A stretch of 64,000 bases of DNA from Halorubrum ruber (GCF_018228765.1 NZ_CP073695.1:2899218-2963217); one strand, 5' to 3'; positions 53,301-62,841 are shown, counted from the first letter of the stretch. Made by a program: numbers and translations. The notes: generated by a model not told the origin, from the letters alone.

Positions 53301-56300
53301 TGATCGCCGTTCGGGTCGTCGGATCCGGACCCGTCGAGCGTGACCTCCTGGCCCTCGTCGACCGTCTGGTCGGCGCCCGCGTCGGCGACGGGCGGCTCGT
53401 TCTCGGGCGGGGTCACGTAGTCGACACCGATGTCAGTCCACGTCGCGTCGAAGGTCGAGCCCGCGCCGTTCGACGTCGAGATGACGCCCACAGCGAGCCC
53501 GGTTCCGTCGGACGTGTCGAGCCAAGAAGCCGGGATCGCGGCCGTCCCGACATCGGTCGTCTCGCCGTCGACTTCGTACTCGGCGGTGAGGGCGACCTCG
53601 TCCTCGCCGTTGTCCGGCAGCGGATCGGTCGTCGGATCGACCGTCAGCCGAAGCGTCGTGTCAGCGCCGGTGACGTTGGCGTCGCTCACGACGTCCGGCG
53701 AGGTCTGGTGGGTGAACGAGTCGCCCTCCTCCTGCGCGAACTCGACGCCGCCGTTGCCGCCGTCGGCCACGACAGCGAGCTTCGCGTAGTCGGACTGGTC
53801 GCCGGTGCCGACGTAGATCCCGGCGGACTGGTAGTTCTCGGGGTTCGCCGGGAAGGAGGCGACCGTCGACTCGACCGTGAACGGCTCCGTCGGCGGGTCG
53901 ACCCCGAACTGGAACGCGTACTGCTGCGTGTTCGTGTCCGCGTAGGCGTCGCCCTGAGGGACGTCCTCGACCGTCAGGACCTCTGCCGCGCCGCCGACCG
54001 TCATCTGCGTCGGGTCGTAGAGCGCCTGGTAGTCTGTACCGTTCGTCATCACCCCGGTCCAGCCCTGCCCGTTCTCGCCGAACAGGCTCAGTTCCGAGAG
54101 GTCGTGCTGGACGGGGAGCGTCGTGTCGAGCCCGTTGTTCGGATCGACCGCGAACGGGTCCTCCGTGTCGTTGAGCCCGTCGTTGTCGTCGTCGGGGTCG
54201 TTTAGGTTCGACGTGCCGTCGCCGTCGAAGTCCGCCGGCGTCGACGCAGAGGAACACGGATCGGTGCCCGCGTCGATCTCGTCGGCGTTGTCGTAGCCGT
54301 CGCCGTCCTCGTCGAGGGCGGGGTCGTCGGCGCCGGTACACGTGGCGCCTCCCCCGCCGTCGCCGGCCTCGGTCCCGTAGTCGACCGGTTCGAGCACGGT
54401 GACGCCGTTTCCGCCGATGTCGGCCGTCCAAATCGTCCCGGCGAACTCGTCGTCGTCGCCCTGGGCGGTGATGCCGAGCGGACCGGCGGTGTTCGCGATC
54501 GTCTCGACGCTCTTGACGGTCGACCCGTCCTCGGTCAGTTCCACGCGCTCGACGTCGCCGCCGAGCTCGACCTGTAGGAGGTCGCCGTCCATGGCGCCCC
54601 CGAAGTTTGAGGCGGTGTACTGCGCCGTCCCGCCGGTCGGGCCGAACAGGACCTTGTCGCCGTCCTCGAACTCCATCGTGTTCGCACTCCCGGCCGGAGC
54701 GCCCGGATCGGGCGACCCGCTCGTCGGCGGGACGTAGTCCGCCTCCTGGGGATCGACCATGCTCGCCGGGACCGGGGAGTTCGACGCGTTGATGTCGAAC
54801 ACCATCTCCCCGTTCGAGTCGTAGATGTCCGCGCCGGTCGGGTTCGCCCGGACGGGCGCGGGATGGCCGCCGTAGTCGCCCTCGTCGACCTTCACGAGCT
54901 GGTCAGATGTCGTGTAGCTCCCGTCCTCGTTGGGGTGGTTCGTCACCGCCGCGGCGTCGGCGGTGGTGTCGCCGTTCGCGTCCGCGGGCTGGCCGCCCCA
55001 GCCGCCGTTCGGACCGTGGTCCGCGGCGTACACCTGACCGCTCTCCGCGACGACCAAGTCGTACGGATTGCGGTAGCCGGCCGAGTAGATCTGGACCGGC
55101 CCTCCCTCGATGAGCTTCGCCTGGTTGATCCCGTCGTTCCCGCCGAACGGCAGGTCGTCACCGTCCGTCGAGTCGTCGTTCTGGATCGTCGGGATCCCGT
55201 AGTAGAAGTCGAGGGTCGGATAGTCGTCGTCGTAGTCGTTGAGGTTCTTCGGCTGGTGTTCGTCCGCGATCTGCGCGAGGTCGATCTCGAGGATCGCAGC
55301 CGAAAGCGCGTACTCGGGCGTGTGCCCGAAGTTGTTGCTCGGCGCGCCCTTGTTCGTGTGGCCACCCACCGCGAGGTAGAGCGTCTCCTCGTCGGCGGAG
55401 AGGTCCATCCCGTTGGGGGAGTGGTTCTCCTCGGAGCGCGGCAGTCCGAGCACCAGCACCTCGTGGTCGACCTCGCTCTGCTGGAGCGTCCCGTCGCTCC
55501 CCGGCGAGATCGTCAGTCGGGAGATCGCGCCGGAGCTCGTGTCCTTGGTGTCGTCGTCATCGCCGACATCGATCTGTGCGTCGCTCGAGGAGACGTAGAT
55601 AACCGGTTCAGCGGCGGTACCGCCGGCTGTGATTCCGGTTATTTGCCGTTTAGTCCGGTTCACGTCGTGGTTCCCGAAGTCGTCGTGGTTCGGGATGTCT
55701 TTGATCGCGTCGATCTGGACCTCGTTGACGACCTCGTAGCTGTTCTCGCCGGTCCGGGTGACGTCGAGCGCGTACACCGTACCGCCCTGCGTCGAGACGT
55801 AGGCGCGACCGCCCGGGCCGAAGTCGATGGCCGTCGGGTTGCCGGCGCTAAAGCCCTCGAGCGTGCTTTTCTGGAAGCTCGGGTCGGCCGCACTCGCCCC
55901 CTCGCCGGAGAGGTCGACCGAGAGCGGCGAGTTGCTTCCCGAGTGCTCGATATCGAGCGTCGCGGACGATTCCTGCGCGGCCGTCGGCGCGAACGTCACC
56001 GGGACATCCGCGGACTCGCCGGGCGAGAGCGTCGTCTTCGACGCCGTGCCCGCTGAGAACGCGCCGTCGCCGGAGGCGGAGACGCTGTCGATCGTGATGT
56101 TGGCGTCGCCGTCGCCGCCGAGGTTCGTCAGCGTGACCGACTCCGTCTCGGAGTCGTCGACGAGCACGTCGCCGAAGTCGACCTGCGACGGTCCCTCGAG
56201 CGTGTTCGGCTCGGGCGCGGACTCGACGATCTCGATGGCGGAGATCTTCGCGTTGTCTTCGACAGTCGAGAGGTCGATGTCGATCTGACCGTCCGCCGGC

Positions 56301-56827
56301 GTCACCGCGAACGACTTCATCACGCCCGTCGCGGGGCCGACGTCGGCGTAGATGTCGTAGCCGTCCAGGACCGTTTCGTCCTCCACGGCGACGTCGAAGA
56401 CCCGGTCCCCCGTTCCGCCGCCGGGATTCCCGGCGTCGACGCCGTGGAATATCTCGGCGAAGTACAGCCGGACCTCGTACGTCTGGCCGCTCTGGACGTT
56501 CTCCGAGAAGGTCCACTGCTGGTCGCCGTACAGCTCGGACTGGAACATCGACGTCGGGGTCGACGCCGGGACGCTCGCGTCCGTCGAGACGCTCACTGTA
56601 TCTGCGTAGGTGTCCCCTCCGGAGACGTACGTCCCGTCGCTGGCGGCCCACTCGGGACCGCCGTCGGTCGCGGCGACGGGCGAGTCGCCCGCATTCACGC
56701 GGTGAACGACGTCGCCGGGGGCCGCGGCGGCCCCCCCGGAGATCGCGGCCGTCCCCGCGATCATCGACGTCACCATTACCACCGCGAACAGTACCGCGAA
56801 CACCTGTTCCCTGCCCGCGCGGGTCAT
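50336..56827 (-). CDS. Giant secreted malectin/sugar-dehydrogenase-like/PKD surface protein
   Basis: A 2163-residue protein. Signal peptide: VFAVLFAVVMVTSMIAGTAA. Domain order: malectin (about 38-208; HRVNAGDSPVAATDGGPEWA), ASH/Ig-like (about 215-310), a glucose/sorbosone-dehydrogenase-like beta-propeller (about 315-830; NPTAIDFGPGGRAYVSTQGG, SAGYRNPYDLVVAESGQVYA), thrombospondin-3 calcium repeats (DEDGDGYDNADEIDAGTDPC), a LamG/DUF1080-like domain (about 930-1140), a PKD-like domain, two imperfect dockerin-like repeats (EIQQAINWWAT; EIQQLINYWAT), PKD, further beta domains, a second malectin (about 1690-1850) and a third (about 1990-2155). It should bind carbohydrate at the surface. The internal propeller is likely PQQ-dependent or structural. 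Confidence 0.85.
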   Translation of the reverse strand: MTRAGREQVFAVLFAVVMVTSMIAGTAAISGGAAAAPGDVVHRVNAGDSPVAATDGGPEWAASDGTYVSGGDTYADTVSVSTDASVPASTPTSMFQSELYGDQQWTFSENVQSGQTYEVRLYFAEIFHGVDAGNPGGGTGDRVFDVAVEDETVLDGYDIYADVGPATGVMKSFAVTPADGQIDIDLSTVEDNAKISAIEIVESAPEPNTLEGPSQVDFGDVLVDDSETESVTLTNLGGDGDANITIDSVSASGDGAFSAGTASKTTLSPGESADVPVTFAPTAAQESSATLDIEHSGSNSPLSVDLSGEGASAADPSFQKSTLEGFSAGNPTAIDFGPGGRAYVSTQGGTVYALDVTRTGENSYEVVNEVQIDAIKDIPNHDDFGNHDVNRTKRQITGITAGGTAAEPVIYVSSSDAQIDVGDDDDTKDTSSGAISRLTISPGSDGTLQQSEVDHEVLVLGLPRSEENHSPNGMDLSADEETLYLAVGGHTNKGAPSNNFGHTPEYALSAAILEIDLAQIADEHQPKNLNDYDDDYPTLDFYYGIPTIQNDDSTDGDDLPFGGNDGINQAKLIEGGPVQIYSAGYRNPYDLVVAESGQVYAADHGPNGGWGGQPADANGDTTADAAAVTNHPNEDGSYTTSDQLVKVDEGDYGGHPAPVRANPTGADIYDSNGEMVFDINASNSPVPASMVDPQEADYVPPTSGSPDPGAPAGSANTMEFEDGDKVLFGPTGGTAQYTASNFGGAMDGDLLQVELGGDVERVELTEDGSTVKSVETIANTAGPLGITAQGDDDEFAGTIWTADIGGNGVTVLEPVDYGTEAGDGGGGATCTGADDPALDEDGDGYDNADEIDAGTDPCSSASTPADFDGDGTSNLNDPDDDNDGLNDTEDPFAVDPNNGLDTTLPVQHDLSELSLFGENGQGWTGVMTNGTDYQALYDPTQMTVGGAAEVLTVEDVPQGDAYADTNTQQYAFQFGVDPPTEPFTVESTVASFPANPENYQSAGIYVGTGDQSDYAKLAVVADGGNGGVEFAQEEGDSFTHQTSPDVVSDANVTGADTTLRLTVDPTTDPLPDNGEDEVALTAEYEVDGETTDVGTAAIPASWLDTSDGTGLAVGVISTSNGAGSTFDATWTDIGVDYVTPPENEPPVADAGADQTVDEGQEVTLDGSGSDDPNGDQLGYTWTQTAGPDAGLSQSDGETATFTAPKVDTESMIGFQLSVSDGQDSDTDEVNVTVQPVADEPPADDTMTVAEAVATGGEDDSLIEDAEIQQAINWWATDSEVPDTGGETIGDSEIQQLINYWATVTPVGDANGPPTASFTVSPDAPEAGQQVSFDASGSSDDGSIASYEWDFDGDGDVDATGAQAATAFDAAGDYDVELTVTDDDGAADAATETVAVSEPATDPGAASVSVTPDSDTEASTYSEGSFTVENTGDQAISSVTFDLSESAMPDMVFDPDGTAGDTAAKGLNIDSQSGDGTGVVSTADDVFSQPHNGANGSDGYDVMTVEFTDFEPGESVSFSVDNDPTSIKAATMTSQEAGPVSGLELARSTVGVEYADGSAQESQLFGDGSAGGAQATLDESVASAPSIGVQNVDLDDGALRDHHSAATVSEAGQTVTVTGEPGETVTLLHAESELELDTVPDYDGTPGYDVEPYEGNKVENVDYQTVTLDSNGEAEVPVTLLNTTAVGGYNYFVATDGEPGSVTGLGSNVVVLKYEESAGDDEPADGATSFAVNAGGDAYAAADGTEFQADADFDGGTAFATGNAGTPVDPEIANTDDNELYHTERYGDFSYDVPLDDGTYEVTLYFAELYQGVANDGGAGDRLFNVSIEGQQVLDEYDIYAEAGGEHAAIQETFTADVTDGELNLEFSTVEDNAKVSAIEIEPVDGGDGSDGGDNTANAPPTIDAVANQTVTEGNSTTVPVETADPDGDAVSLSVSAPAFVSLSNGDLTIAPESGDAGTYAVEMTADDGNGGSASESFQVTVEAAPDPQPAQVLHRVNAGESETIAATDDGPDWTGVADTSSSYLVSVASSDAGNYCQGADLTPDGTVPDSTPDGVWDCERYGTSTWEFSVDAGQQVEVRLYLGNSFDGASDPGDRQFNASVEGQQVLTNYDPVADVGHATGTMKNVTVTDDGDGTLSVVFDQGAADNPEVRAIEIVESEGTTE
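52681..52810 (-). repeat. 130-bp exact repeat inside PKD coding region (copy 2)
   Basis: Copy of 49531-49660, see there. Shared exact DNA in otherwise unlike genes points to recent gene conversion or duplication. Confidence 0.85.
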
Positions 56828-57466
56828 CCTCGCGGGCCTCCCGTCCGATTGATAGTGTTTGTTGCCATAGATGTGTTACCGCTTCTGACCCCCGTGGAAA
56901 CGCACTCCCGCCGATGGGCCGAGAGTCGCTACAGCAGGACGTTCATTAAGTAAAAACAGAATAACCAGAATGAGCACCAGTTGGGGGCTCCTAACAGACA
57001 CTTCAGATCGGTCCGTTCTATTCGCCTGTAAATCCGGAAAACGTCGGTTTAGGCCCTGTTATCTCTTTGTGGGCGAATCCGCTGAGCCATCCGATATCGC
57101 GTGTTTGGGTTTTACATGCACATAATCAACATATTATTCTTCGGACAGAATCCCACAATATTCCGTACACATCCGGCCGCGTAGTCGGTAGAAACCTTTC
57201 AGGGACATCCTGAGAGATGGTAAGTGACCCGTACCGATCCGACTGCGACGAAGGCCGACCGAGGAGGGGTCGGACCCTCTCCCACGTCCGCTTCGTGACA
57301 CACGGACGGTGACGACCGGGATCGGAGGAGAGGCGGCCAGAGTACGGGCTCGATCGACCGGCGGCTCCGTCGTCCAACGTTTTTCGAAGTTGAAACTACA
57401 CATCAGATATGATATAAATTCTTAAATCGGGGAGGCGGTCACCCGCGAACGACCGACGATACCGAT
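56828..57466. other. Gene-free 639-bp promoter region
   Basis: This interval lies between the divergent giant protein gene and the pilus ATPase. The central part is AT-rich (CAACATATTATTCTTC near 57128-57143). A GATATAAATTC element near 57411-57422 is a likely TATA box for the ATPase gene. Two ORFs here (57126-57403) lack protein-like composition. Confidence 0.55.
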
Positions 57467-59968
57467 GTGGACGCTACGACCGATACCCGCGGCGCCGACG
57501 AGGGCGCCGCCCCTGCGAGGAGCCGAACCGTGACCGACGGCGCGACCCTCCGGATCGTCGACGAGCCCGACGACGACCCGGGCGGCGCGGTCCCCGCGCC
57601 GGTGCCACCGGGCGACCCCGAGGCGTGGTACGCGCCGGACGTCCGGGCGCAGTACGAGGCGGCGCCGGGCGTGGTGGCGACCGTCCGCGAGCGCGACGGC
57701 GGGCGGTTCGGCTACGACGTCCGCGAGCCGCCGCTGTCGCCCGCCGACGAGGACGCGCTCGACCGCGTCCGCGACCGCTTCTCCGCGGTGCGGCACCGCC
57801 GCCCGCTCACCCGGGTCGGCGTCGTCGAGCGCGCCGAGCGGGGGTTCGAGCCGAAGTACGCGACGGCGATCGACCGGCTGGTCGACGCGACCGCGGCCGC
57901 CCGGCGTCGGATCGACTACCACGCGCTGCGGGAGTTCCGGCTGCTCGGCGAGCTCACCCCGGTCGCCCTCGACGACCGGATCGAGGTCGCGGACGTGGGC
58001 GACGACCGCGAGCTGGTGGTCCACACCGAGACGTTCGCGCCGCTGGAGACCGGGATCGACGCCGACGCCGACTACGTCGAGCGCGTGGCCGCCGAGCGGC
58101 TCGCGCAGTACGCCGTCGAGTTCGCCGGCATCGCGGTCGAGGTGGTCGTCTACCGCGAGCGGCTGCTCGGCTCCGACGCGTTCGAGACGAAGTACGCCGT
58201 GCTGGAGCCGGACCTCCTCCCGGGCGACGAGGAACTCATCGAGGAGTGTAAATCACGGATCTGGGAGACGACCGTGAGCGACGTGATCGAGGACCGCGAG
58301 TCGTTCGTCGCCGCCCGCGCCCGGCGGTTCCTCTCGCGGCGGCTCACCGCGCGCAACACCCGCGCGTGGCTCGACGCCGCGCTCCACCGGGCCCGGGCCG
58401 CGCTGGCGGACCGCGGGCTCGCCGCGCCCCCGGTCGATTCGCGGTTCGCCCGCGACCGCCTCGACGACCTCGCGTACTACGTCCTTCGCGACTTCGTCGG
58501 CGAGGGAATCTTGACGATCCCGATCCGCGATCCACACTTAGAGGACGTGGAGGCGAACCGCGTCGGCGAGCGCGTGAAGGTCGTCCCGCGCGCCTCGGTG
58601 CTTTCGGGGGCGGCGGGCGAAACGAGCGAGGCGGGCAATGGCGGCGCGCCGGCGGGCAACGGCGGCGCGCCGGCGGGCGACGGCGACGCCCCTGAGGCCG
58701 GCGAGCGCGTCCCGACGAATCTCGCGTTCGAAGAGGAGACGACGTTCGTCGACGTCGTCACGGGGATCGCCGCCCGCGACGGCACGGAGCTGAACGCCTC
58801 GACGCCCTCCGCGAAGGTGAACCTCGAACTCGACGGGGTACCCCAGACGATCCGCTGTGCGGTGGCGCTGCCCGTCATCTCCGAGGGCGGCCCGCACGTC
58901 TCGATCCGGAAGCAGCGCGCGGACGCGCTCACGCCGGTCGACCTGATCGAGCGCGGCACGCTGTCGGTCGAACTGGTCACGCTCTTGTGGCTGTTGTACG
59001 AACACCGCGGCGTCGTCCTCTTCGCGGGGCCGACCGGGGTGGGGAAGACGACCCTCCTGAACGCCCACGCCCCGTTCATTCCCTTCGACGCCCGCCCGGT
59101 CTCCGTCGACGAGGGCTCGCGCGAGGTCCGGCTCCCCCACGAGACGGGCGTCTCGCTCACCACCCGCGATCACGAGGACGCCTACAAGTCCGTGGGGATG
59201 GCGGAGCTGATGACTGAAGCCAACTACCTCAACCCCGACGTGGAGGTGATCGCCGAGATCAACACCCCCGAGAGCTTCGAGACCTTCGCGGAGAGCCTGA
59301 GTACGGGTCACGGCGTGATCGGCACGACGCACGCGGAGGACGTCGAGGCCCTCGCCAACCGCCTGCGCGAGCGGGACCTGCCCGCCCGGCTGCTCCGCGA
59401 GGTCGACCTCGTGGTCTTCCCCCGGCAGGTCGACGGCGAGCGGTACGTCTCCCGGGCGATCGAACCGCTCTCCGAGGCCGCGTACGACGGCCTCGACCCG
59501 GAGGCGAAACGGAGCCCGACCGGCGACCCGAAGCGCGGCGGCGCGGGCGTCGTCGAGGCCGGCGGCGAGTCGGTCCGCTTCAACACGGTCGCTTGGCGCG
59601 ACGGCGACGGGGCGTTCCGGTTCCCCGGCGCGCCGGGCGGCGACGCGGACGAAGGAGTGTCGAGGGCGGGCGCGGCCGGATCGGGCAGCGCCTCGGGCGA
59701 CGGTCGCGCCGGCCCGCGGTTCCGCGTCTTCGACCGGATCGCGAACCGGACCGACCGCGACCGCGAGGCGGTCGCCGCCGAGTTCGAATCGAAGCGGCGG
59801 TACGTGGAGTACCTCGTGCGCGACGGCGTCGACGACCCCGAGGCGCTGTTCGAGTTCCTCGCCGACCTGCGCACCGACGAGGCGGCGACCGTCGAGCGCG
59901 CCGCACGGACGATGGACCGCGACGGCGACGGGGACCGGGAGGACTCGTCCGAACGGGGGCGGCCGTGA
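57467..59968 (+). CDS. pilB: Type IV pilus/secretion ATPase (GspE/PilB family)
   Basis: An 833-residue hexameric secretion ATPase starting at GTG 57467. Residues about 100-430 are the N-terminal domains (LRIVDEPDDDPGGAVPAPVP; EEECKSRIWETTVSDVIEDR region). Walker A GPTGVGKTTLLNAHAPF is near 523-539, the Asp box VSVDEGSREVRLPHE near 545-559, Walker B-like VEVIAEINTPESFETF near 588-603, and the His box STGHGVIGTTHAEDVE near 608-623. A Gly/Ala-rich insertion (GGAPAGNG repeats near 385-405) is specific to this protein. It drives assembly of archaeal pili with the TadC-like platform immediately downstream (4-bp GTGA overlap). Confidence 0.93.
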   Translation: MDATTDTRGADEGAAPARSRTVTDGATLRIVDEPDDDPGGAVPAPVPPGDPEAWYAPDVRAQYEAAPGVVATVRERDGGRFGYDVREPPLSPADEDALDRVRDRFSAVRHRRPLTRVGVVERAERGFEPKYATAIDRLVDATAAARRRIDYHALREFRLLGELTPVALDDRIEVADVGDDRELVVHTETFAPLETGIDADADYVERVAAERLAQYAVEFAGIAVEVVVYRERLLGSDAFETKYAVLEPDLLPGDEELIEECKSRIWETTVSDVIEDRESFVAARARRFLSRRLTARNTRAWLDAALHRARAALADRGLAAPPVDSRFARDRLDDLAYYVLRDFVGEGILTIPIRDPHLEDVEANRVGERVKVVPRASVLSGAAGETSEAGNGGAPAGNGGAPAGDGDAPEAGERVPTNLAFEEETTFVDVVTGIAARDGTELNASTPSAKVNLELDGVPQTIRCAVALPVISEGGPHVSIRKQRADALTPVDLIERGTLSVELVTLLWLLYEHRGVVLFAGPTGVGKTTLLNAHAPFIPFDARPVSVDEGSREVRLPHETGVSLTTRDHEDAYKSVGMAELMTEANYLNPDVEVIAEINTPESFETFAESLSTGHGVIGTTHAEDVEALANRLRERDLPARLLREVDLVVFPRQVDGERYVSRAIEPLSEAAYDGLDPEAKRSPTGDPKRGGAGVVEAGGESVRFNTVAWRDGDGAFRFPGAPGGDADEGVSRAGAAGSGSASGDGRAGPRFRVFDRIANRTDRDREAVAAEFESKRRYVEYLVRDGVDDPEALFEFLADLRTDEAATVERAARTMDRDGDGDREDSSERGRP

Positions 59969-61977
59969 GCCGGGGAGGGACGACCGGCACGGTCGCCGGG
60001 AACCGTGACACTGAGAACAGATCCGCGGACGACGCGCTCGTGACGGGCGGCCGGCTGGCGATCCTCGACCGCGTCTGCTACGCGCTCTTCGCGCGCCACG
60101 CGAGCGACCGGCGACACGACGCCGACCGGAAGCGGTACCGCGGGACCGCGCTCGACACCGGGTTCGAGACGTACCTCGCGCGGGCGTACGGCCTCTCGTG
60201 GGTCGTCGCGGCCGCCGCCTTCTTCCCCGCGCTGATCGTCGCGACGGGCGCCGCGCCGGCGGTCGCGGCCGCGGTCGATGCGCGGTTCGGCGCGGCACTG
60301 CTCTCGGCCGGGTCGACCGCGGCGCCCGCGCCGACGCCGGACTCCGTGGGGCCGCTCCGGACGGCCCACGCCGCGCTGCTCGTCGCGGTCGCGGTCGCGC
60401 TCCTCGCGAAGCGCGCGACCGTGGCGGCCGCCGGCCTCGGCCTCCGCTGGGTCGCCGCGACGCGGCGGACGGACATCGAGCGCACGCTCCCGGGGGCAGT
60501 GCGGTACCTCGACCTGCTCTCCTCGGGGAGCGACGGGCCGCGGGCGATGCTGCGGAAGGCGGCCGACGGCGACGCGTACGGCGGCACCGCCACCTCGCTG
60601 CGGAAGGCGCTCAACGCGGCCCGGCTCGCGGGCAGCCTCGACGAGGGGCTCCGGCGCGTGGCGCGAGACACGCCCTCGCGGGAGCTGCTCGCGCCCTTCC
60701 TCCTGAAGTTCCGGAAGCGCGCCGCGGCCGGGGACGAGGCGCTCTCCGAGTTCCTCGCGACCGAGCGCCGGATGTTATCGCACCGGCAGGACCGCGCCCG
60801 GAAGCGCGCGCGGCGGTTCCTCGAACTGCTCACGGAGCTGTTCGTCGCCGTGCTGGTGTTGCCGGCGCTCGTCGTCATCGGCGCGACCGCGCTGTCGGTC
60901 GTGATCCCGGAGCTGCTCCCGCCCGTCGACACGCCGGTCGGCGTGGTGCCGACCCGAGCGGTGGTGCTGTACGGCGCGGTCGGGTTCCTCGTCGCCTTCG
61001 GCCTCGCGGCCGCGGTCGCGGTCGGCACGCTCCGACCGCCGAGCCAGCGCGCGAGCTACGAGCTTCCGTCGAGCCCGCGGGCGGTTCTCGCGACGGCCGG
61101 GCGTAACCCCGCAAGCACGGCGGTCGTCGCCGCGATCCCGGCCGTCGCGCTCGCGGCGTGGCTCGCGCTCGCGGGCTACACGCTCGTCAACGTCGTCCTC
61201 GTCGGGTACGCCGCCTTCGCGGTGCCGGTGGGGCTGGTCGCAGCGCGGCGCACCCGGATCGACGACGCGAAGGACCGCGAGCTGGCCGACTTCGTCCACG
61301 CCGTCTCGGGGCACGTCGCGCAGGGGCGCCCGCTCGAAGCCGCGGTCGCGGCGGTCGCGCGCGACGCCGATCTCGGCGTCCTCGACGACGACGTGGCCGA
61401 CCTCGCGTTCGCGCTGCGGTCGACGACGGCGCCCGAGGGAGCGGCCGGGGATGGGTCCGGCTCCGCGGCGGAATCGGGCGCGGTCGACGTCCGCGCGGTC
61501 GCCATCGAGCGGTTCGTCGACCGGGTCGACACCCCGCTGGCGGCGCGGACGCTCGGGCTCGTCACGGGCGCGCTCGACGCCGGGAGCGACGCCGACGCCG
61601 TCTTCGAGACGCTCCGGATCGAGGTCGGGCGGCTGTACAGCGAGCAGCGCGCGCTCCGCTCGTCGATGCAGCCGTACATCGCGGTCGGCTGGGCCGCGGC
61701 GGTCCTCGTCGCCGGCGTCGTCGCGGTCGTGAACACGCAGGTGGTCGACGCCGCGCGGCTCGCCGAGATCGCGGCCGCGTCGGACGCGGTGACGGAGCCG
61801 GAGGGCGTGTATCCGGAACTGGAGCGCTTCCGGCTGTACGTCGTCACGCAGGCGACCGTGCTGGCGTCCGGGTGGTTCGCCGGCACGGCGGCGCGGGGGC
61901 GGTACGCCGCGCTGCTCCACTCGGGCGCGCTGGTCGCGTGCTGTTACGTGGTGTTCACCGTGGGCGGGCTGGTCTGA
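59965..61977 (+). CDS. pilC: Type II/IV secretion platform protein (TadC/PilC family)
   Basis: A 670-residue membrane protein starting at GTG 59965. It has two GspF-type cytoplasmic four-helix domains (about 150-300: LPGAVRYLDLLSSGSDGPRA, LRKALNAARLAGSLDEGLRR; and about 430-590: VHAVSGHVAQGRPLEAAVAA) with membrane helices between (ELFVAVLVLPALVVIGATAL; YGAVGFLVAFGLAAAVAVGT; VAAIPAVALAAWLALAGYTL) and at the ends. This is the usual size for the haloarchaeal PilC family. It is co-translated with the ATPase; pilin genes are not seen in the window. Confidence 0.92.
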   Translation: MSRGGTTGTVAGNRDTENRSADDALVTGGRLAILDRVCYALFARHASDRRHDADRKRYRGTALDTGFETYLARAYGLSWVVAAAAFFPALIVATGAAPAVAAAVDARFGAALLSAGSTAAPAPTPDSVGPLRTAHAALLVAVAVALLAKRATVAAAGLGLRWVAATRRTDIERTLPGAVRYLDLLSSGSDGPRAMLRKAADGDAYGGTATSLRKALNAARLAGSLDEGLRRVARDTPSRELLAPFLLKFRKRAAAGDEALSEFLATERRMLSHRQDRARKRARRFLELLTELFVAVLVLPALVVIGATALSVVIPELLPPVDTPVGVVPTRAVVLYGAVGFLVAFGLAAAVAVGTLRPPSQRASYELPSSPRAVLATAGRNPASTAVVAAIPAVALAAWLALAGYTLVNVVLVGYAAFAVPVGLVAARRTRIDDAKDRELADFVHAVSGHVAQGRPLEAAVAAVARDADLGVLDDDVADLAFALRSTTAPEGAAGDGSGSAAESGAVDVRAVAIERFVDRVDTPLAARTLGLVTGALDAGSDADAVFETLRIEVGRLYSEQRALRSSMQPYIAVGWAAAVLVAGVVAVVNTQVVDAARLAEIAAASDAVTEPEGVYPELERFRLYVVTQATVLASGWFAGTAARGRYAALLHSGALVACCYVVFTVGGLV

Positions 61978-62072
61978 GGCCGCTCGGAGGCCGAGCGAGC
62001 GACGCGCCACCGCCCGAGCGGACACGGTTCCGACGCGAGCCTTTTCTGCCGTGCCCGCGTAGAACCGCTCCC

Positions 62073-62747
62073 ATGGACGAGAAGACCGCCGAACTCCGCG
62101 ACCTGTTCGTCGACGCCACCGGCTCGGAGACGGTCACCGAACGCCAGGAGGCGGAGCGGGGGACCCTCGTCGACCGCGACGACGCCAGCGAGGAGCTCCG
62201 CGACCTCGTCGCCGCGATGCGCGAGCGGTACGGCTTCTCGACGCCGCTCGACGACGCCGCCTACGCGCTGGTCGCCCGCGGCCGCTTCGAGAGCGAGGAC
62301 GACGCACCGATCGCGGCCGCGGTCCGCGACGCGCTCGCCGAGCGGGAGGAGGATGACGGCGAAATAGACCCCGACGAAATCGACGCCGAGACCATCCGAA
62401 AGGCACGCCTCGACCTCCACCTCGTGCGCGAGTCGGACCGGGAGGTCGACGCGCCCGACGGCGACTCCGATCCCGCGTTCGAGTACGCCGACCTGAAGCG
62501 ACTCACCGCGGCCGGGAACTCCATCGTCGAGTGCGCCGAAGAGTTGGACGCACAACCCGATGTCGTCGCCCGGTACGCCGCCGTCGCGCGGACGGACATC
62601 GCCTCCACCCGGGCGAACGACCGCTTCCGCGACGCGTTCCGGGACCTCCTCACCGACGCGGACATTGAGGGGTCGCTCGCGAGCGACGCCCGCGAGGACG
62701 GCCTCCGCGAAGCGACCGAGGACATCGAGACGGACGTTTCTTTATAA
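62073..62747 (+). CDS. Uncharacterised acidic protein (conditioned medium-induced type)
   Basis: A 224-residue helical, highly acidic protein: MDEKTAELRDLFVDATGSET, VTERQEAERGTLVDRDDASE, an ELRDLVAAMRERYGFSTPLD segment and YADLKRLTAAGNSIVECAEE. It resembles a haloarchaeal family annotated as conditioned medium-induced protein 4; I base this on general recall and cannot verify it. Its TAA overlaps the start of a TATA-like tandem unit (TTTATAAG at 62741). Confidence 0.65.
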   Translation: MDEKTAELRDLFVDATGSETVTERQEAERGTLVDRDDASEELRDLVAAMRERYGFSTPLDDAAYALVARGRFESEDDAPIAAAVRDALAEREEDDGEIDPDEIDAETIRKARLDLHLVRESDREVDAPDGDSDPAFEYADLKRLTAAGNSIVECAEELDAQPDVVARYAAVARTDIASTRANDRFRDAFRDLLTDADIEGSLASDAREDGLREATEDIETDVSL

Positions 62748-62841
62748 GTAGCAGCAGAGGCGGGGATGAGCGGTTCCGAAGCCCCAACCGCTCGGTTATA
62801 AATGACTGACTTCGAATCGACGGCGAACACCTCCAAAGCCC
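62741..62841 (+). repeat. Two tandem ~54-bp units with TATA-like core (copy B)
   Basis: Units begin with TTTATAAGT (62741) and GGTTATAAAT (62793-62803), each ending in a CCAAAGCCCCAGC or CCGAAGCCCCAAC motif. Same design as 43229-43399. Confidence 0.65.

Noticed and set aside
52022-54205. 727-residue open frame on the plus strand inside the giant surface protein gene
   Set aside because: It is antisense to coding sequence with malectin, PKD and dockerin-like domains; the frame stays open because of GC-rich codon bias, and its translation is Arg/Val/Gly-rich with no motif.
57126-57403. Two overlapping ORFs on the minus strand in the pilus promoter region
   Set aside because: Both lack protein-like composition and sit in an AT/GC-mixed promoter interval.
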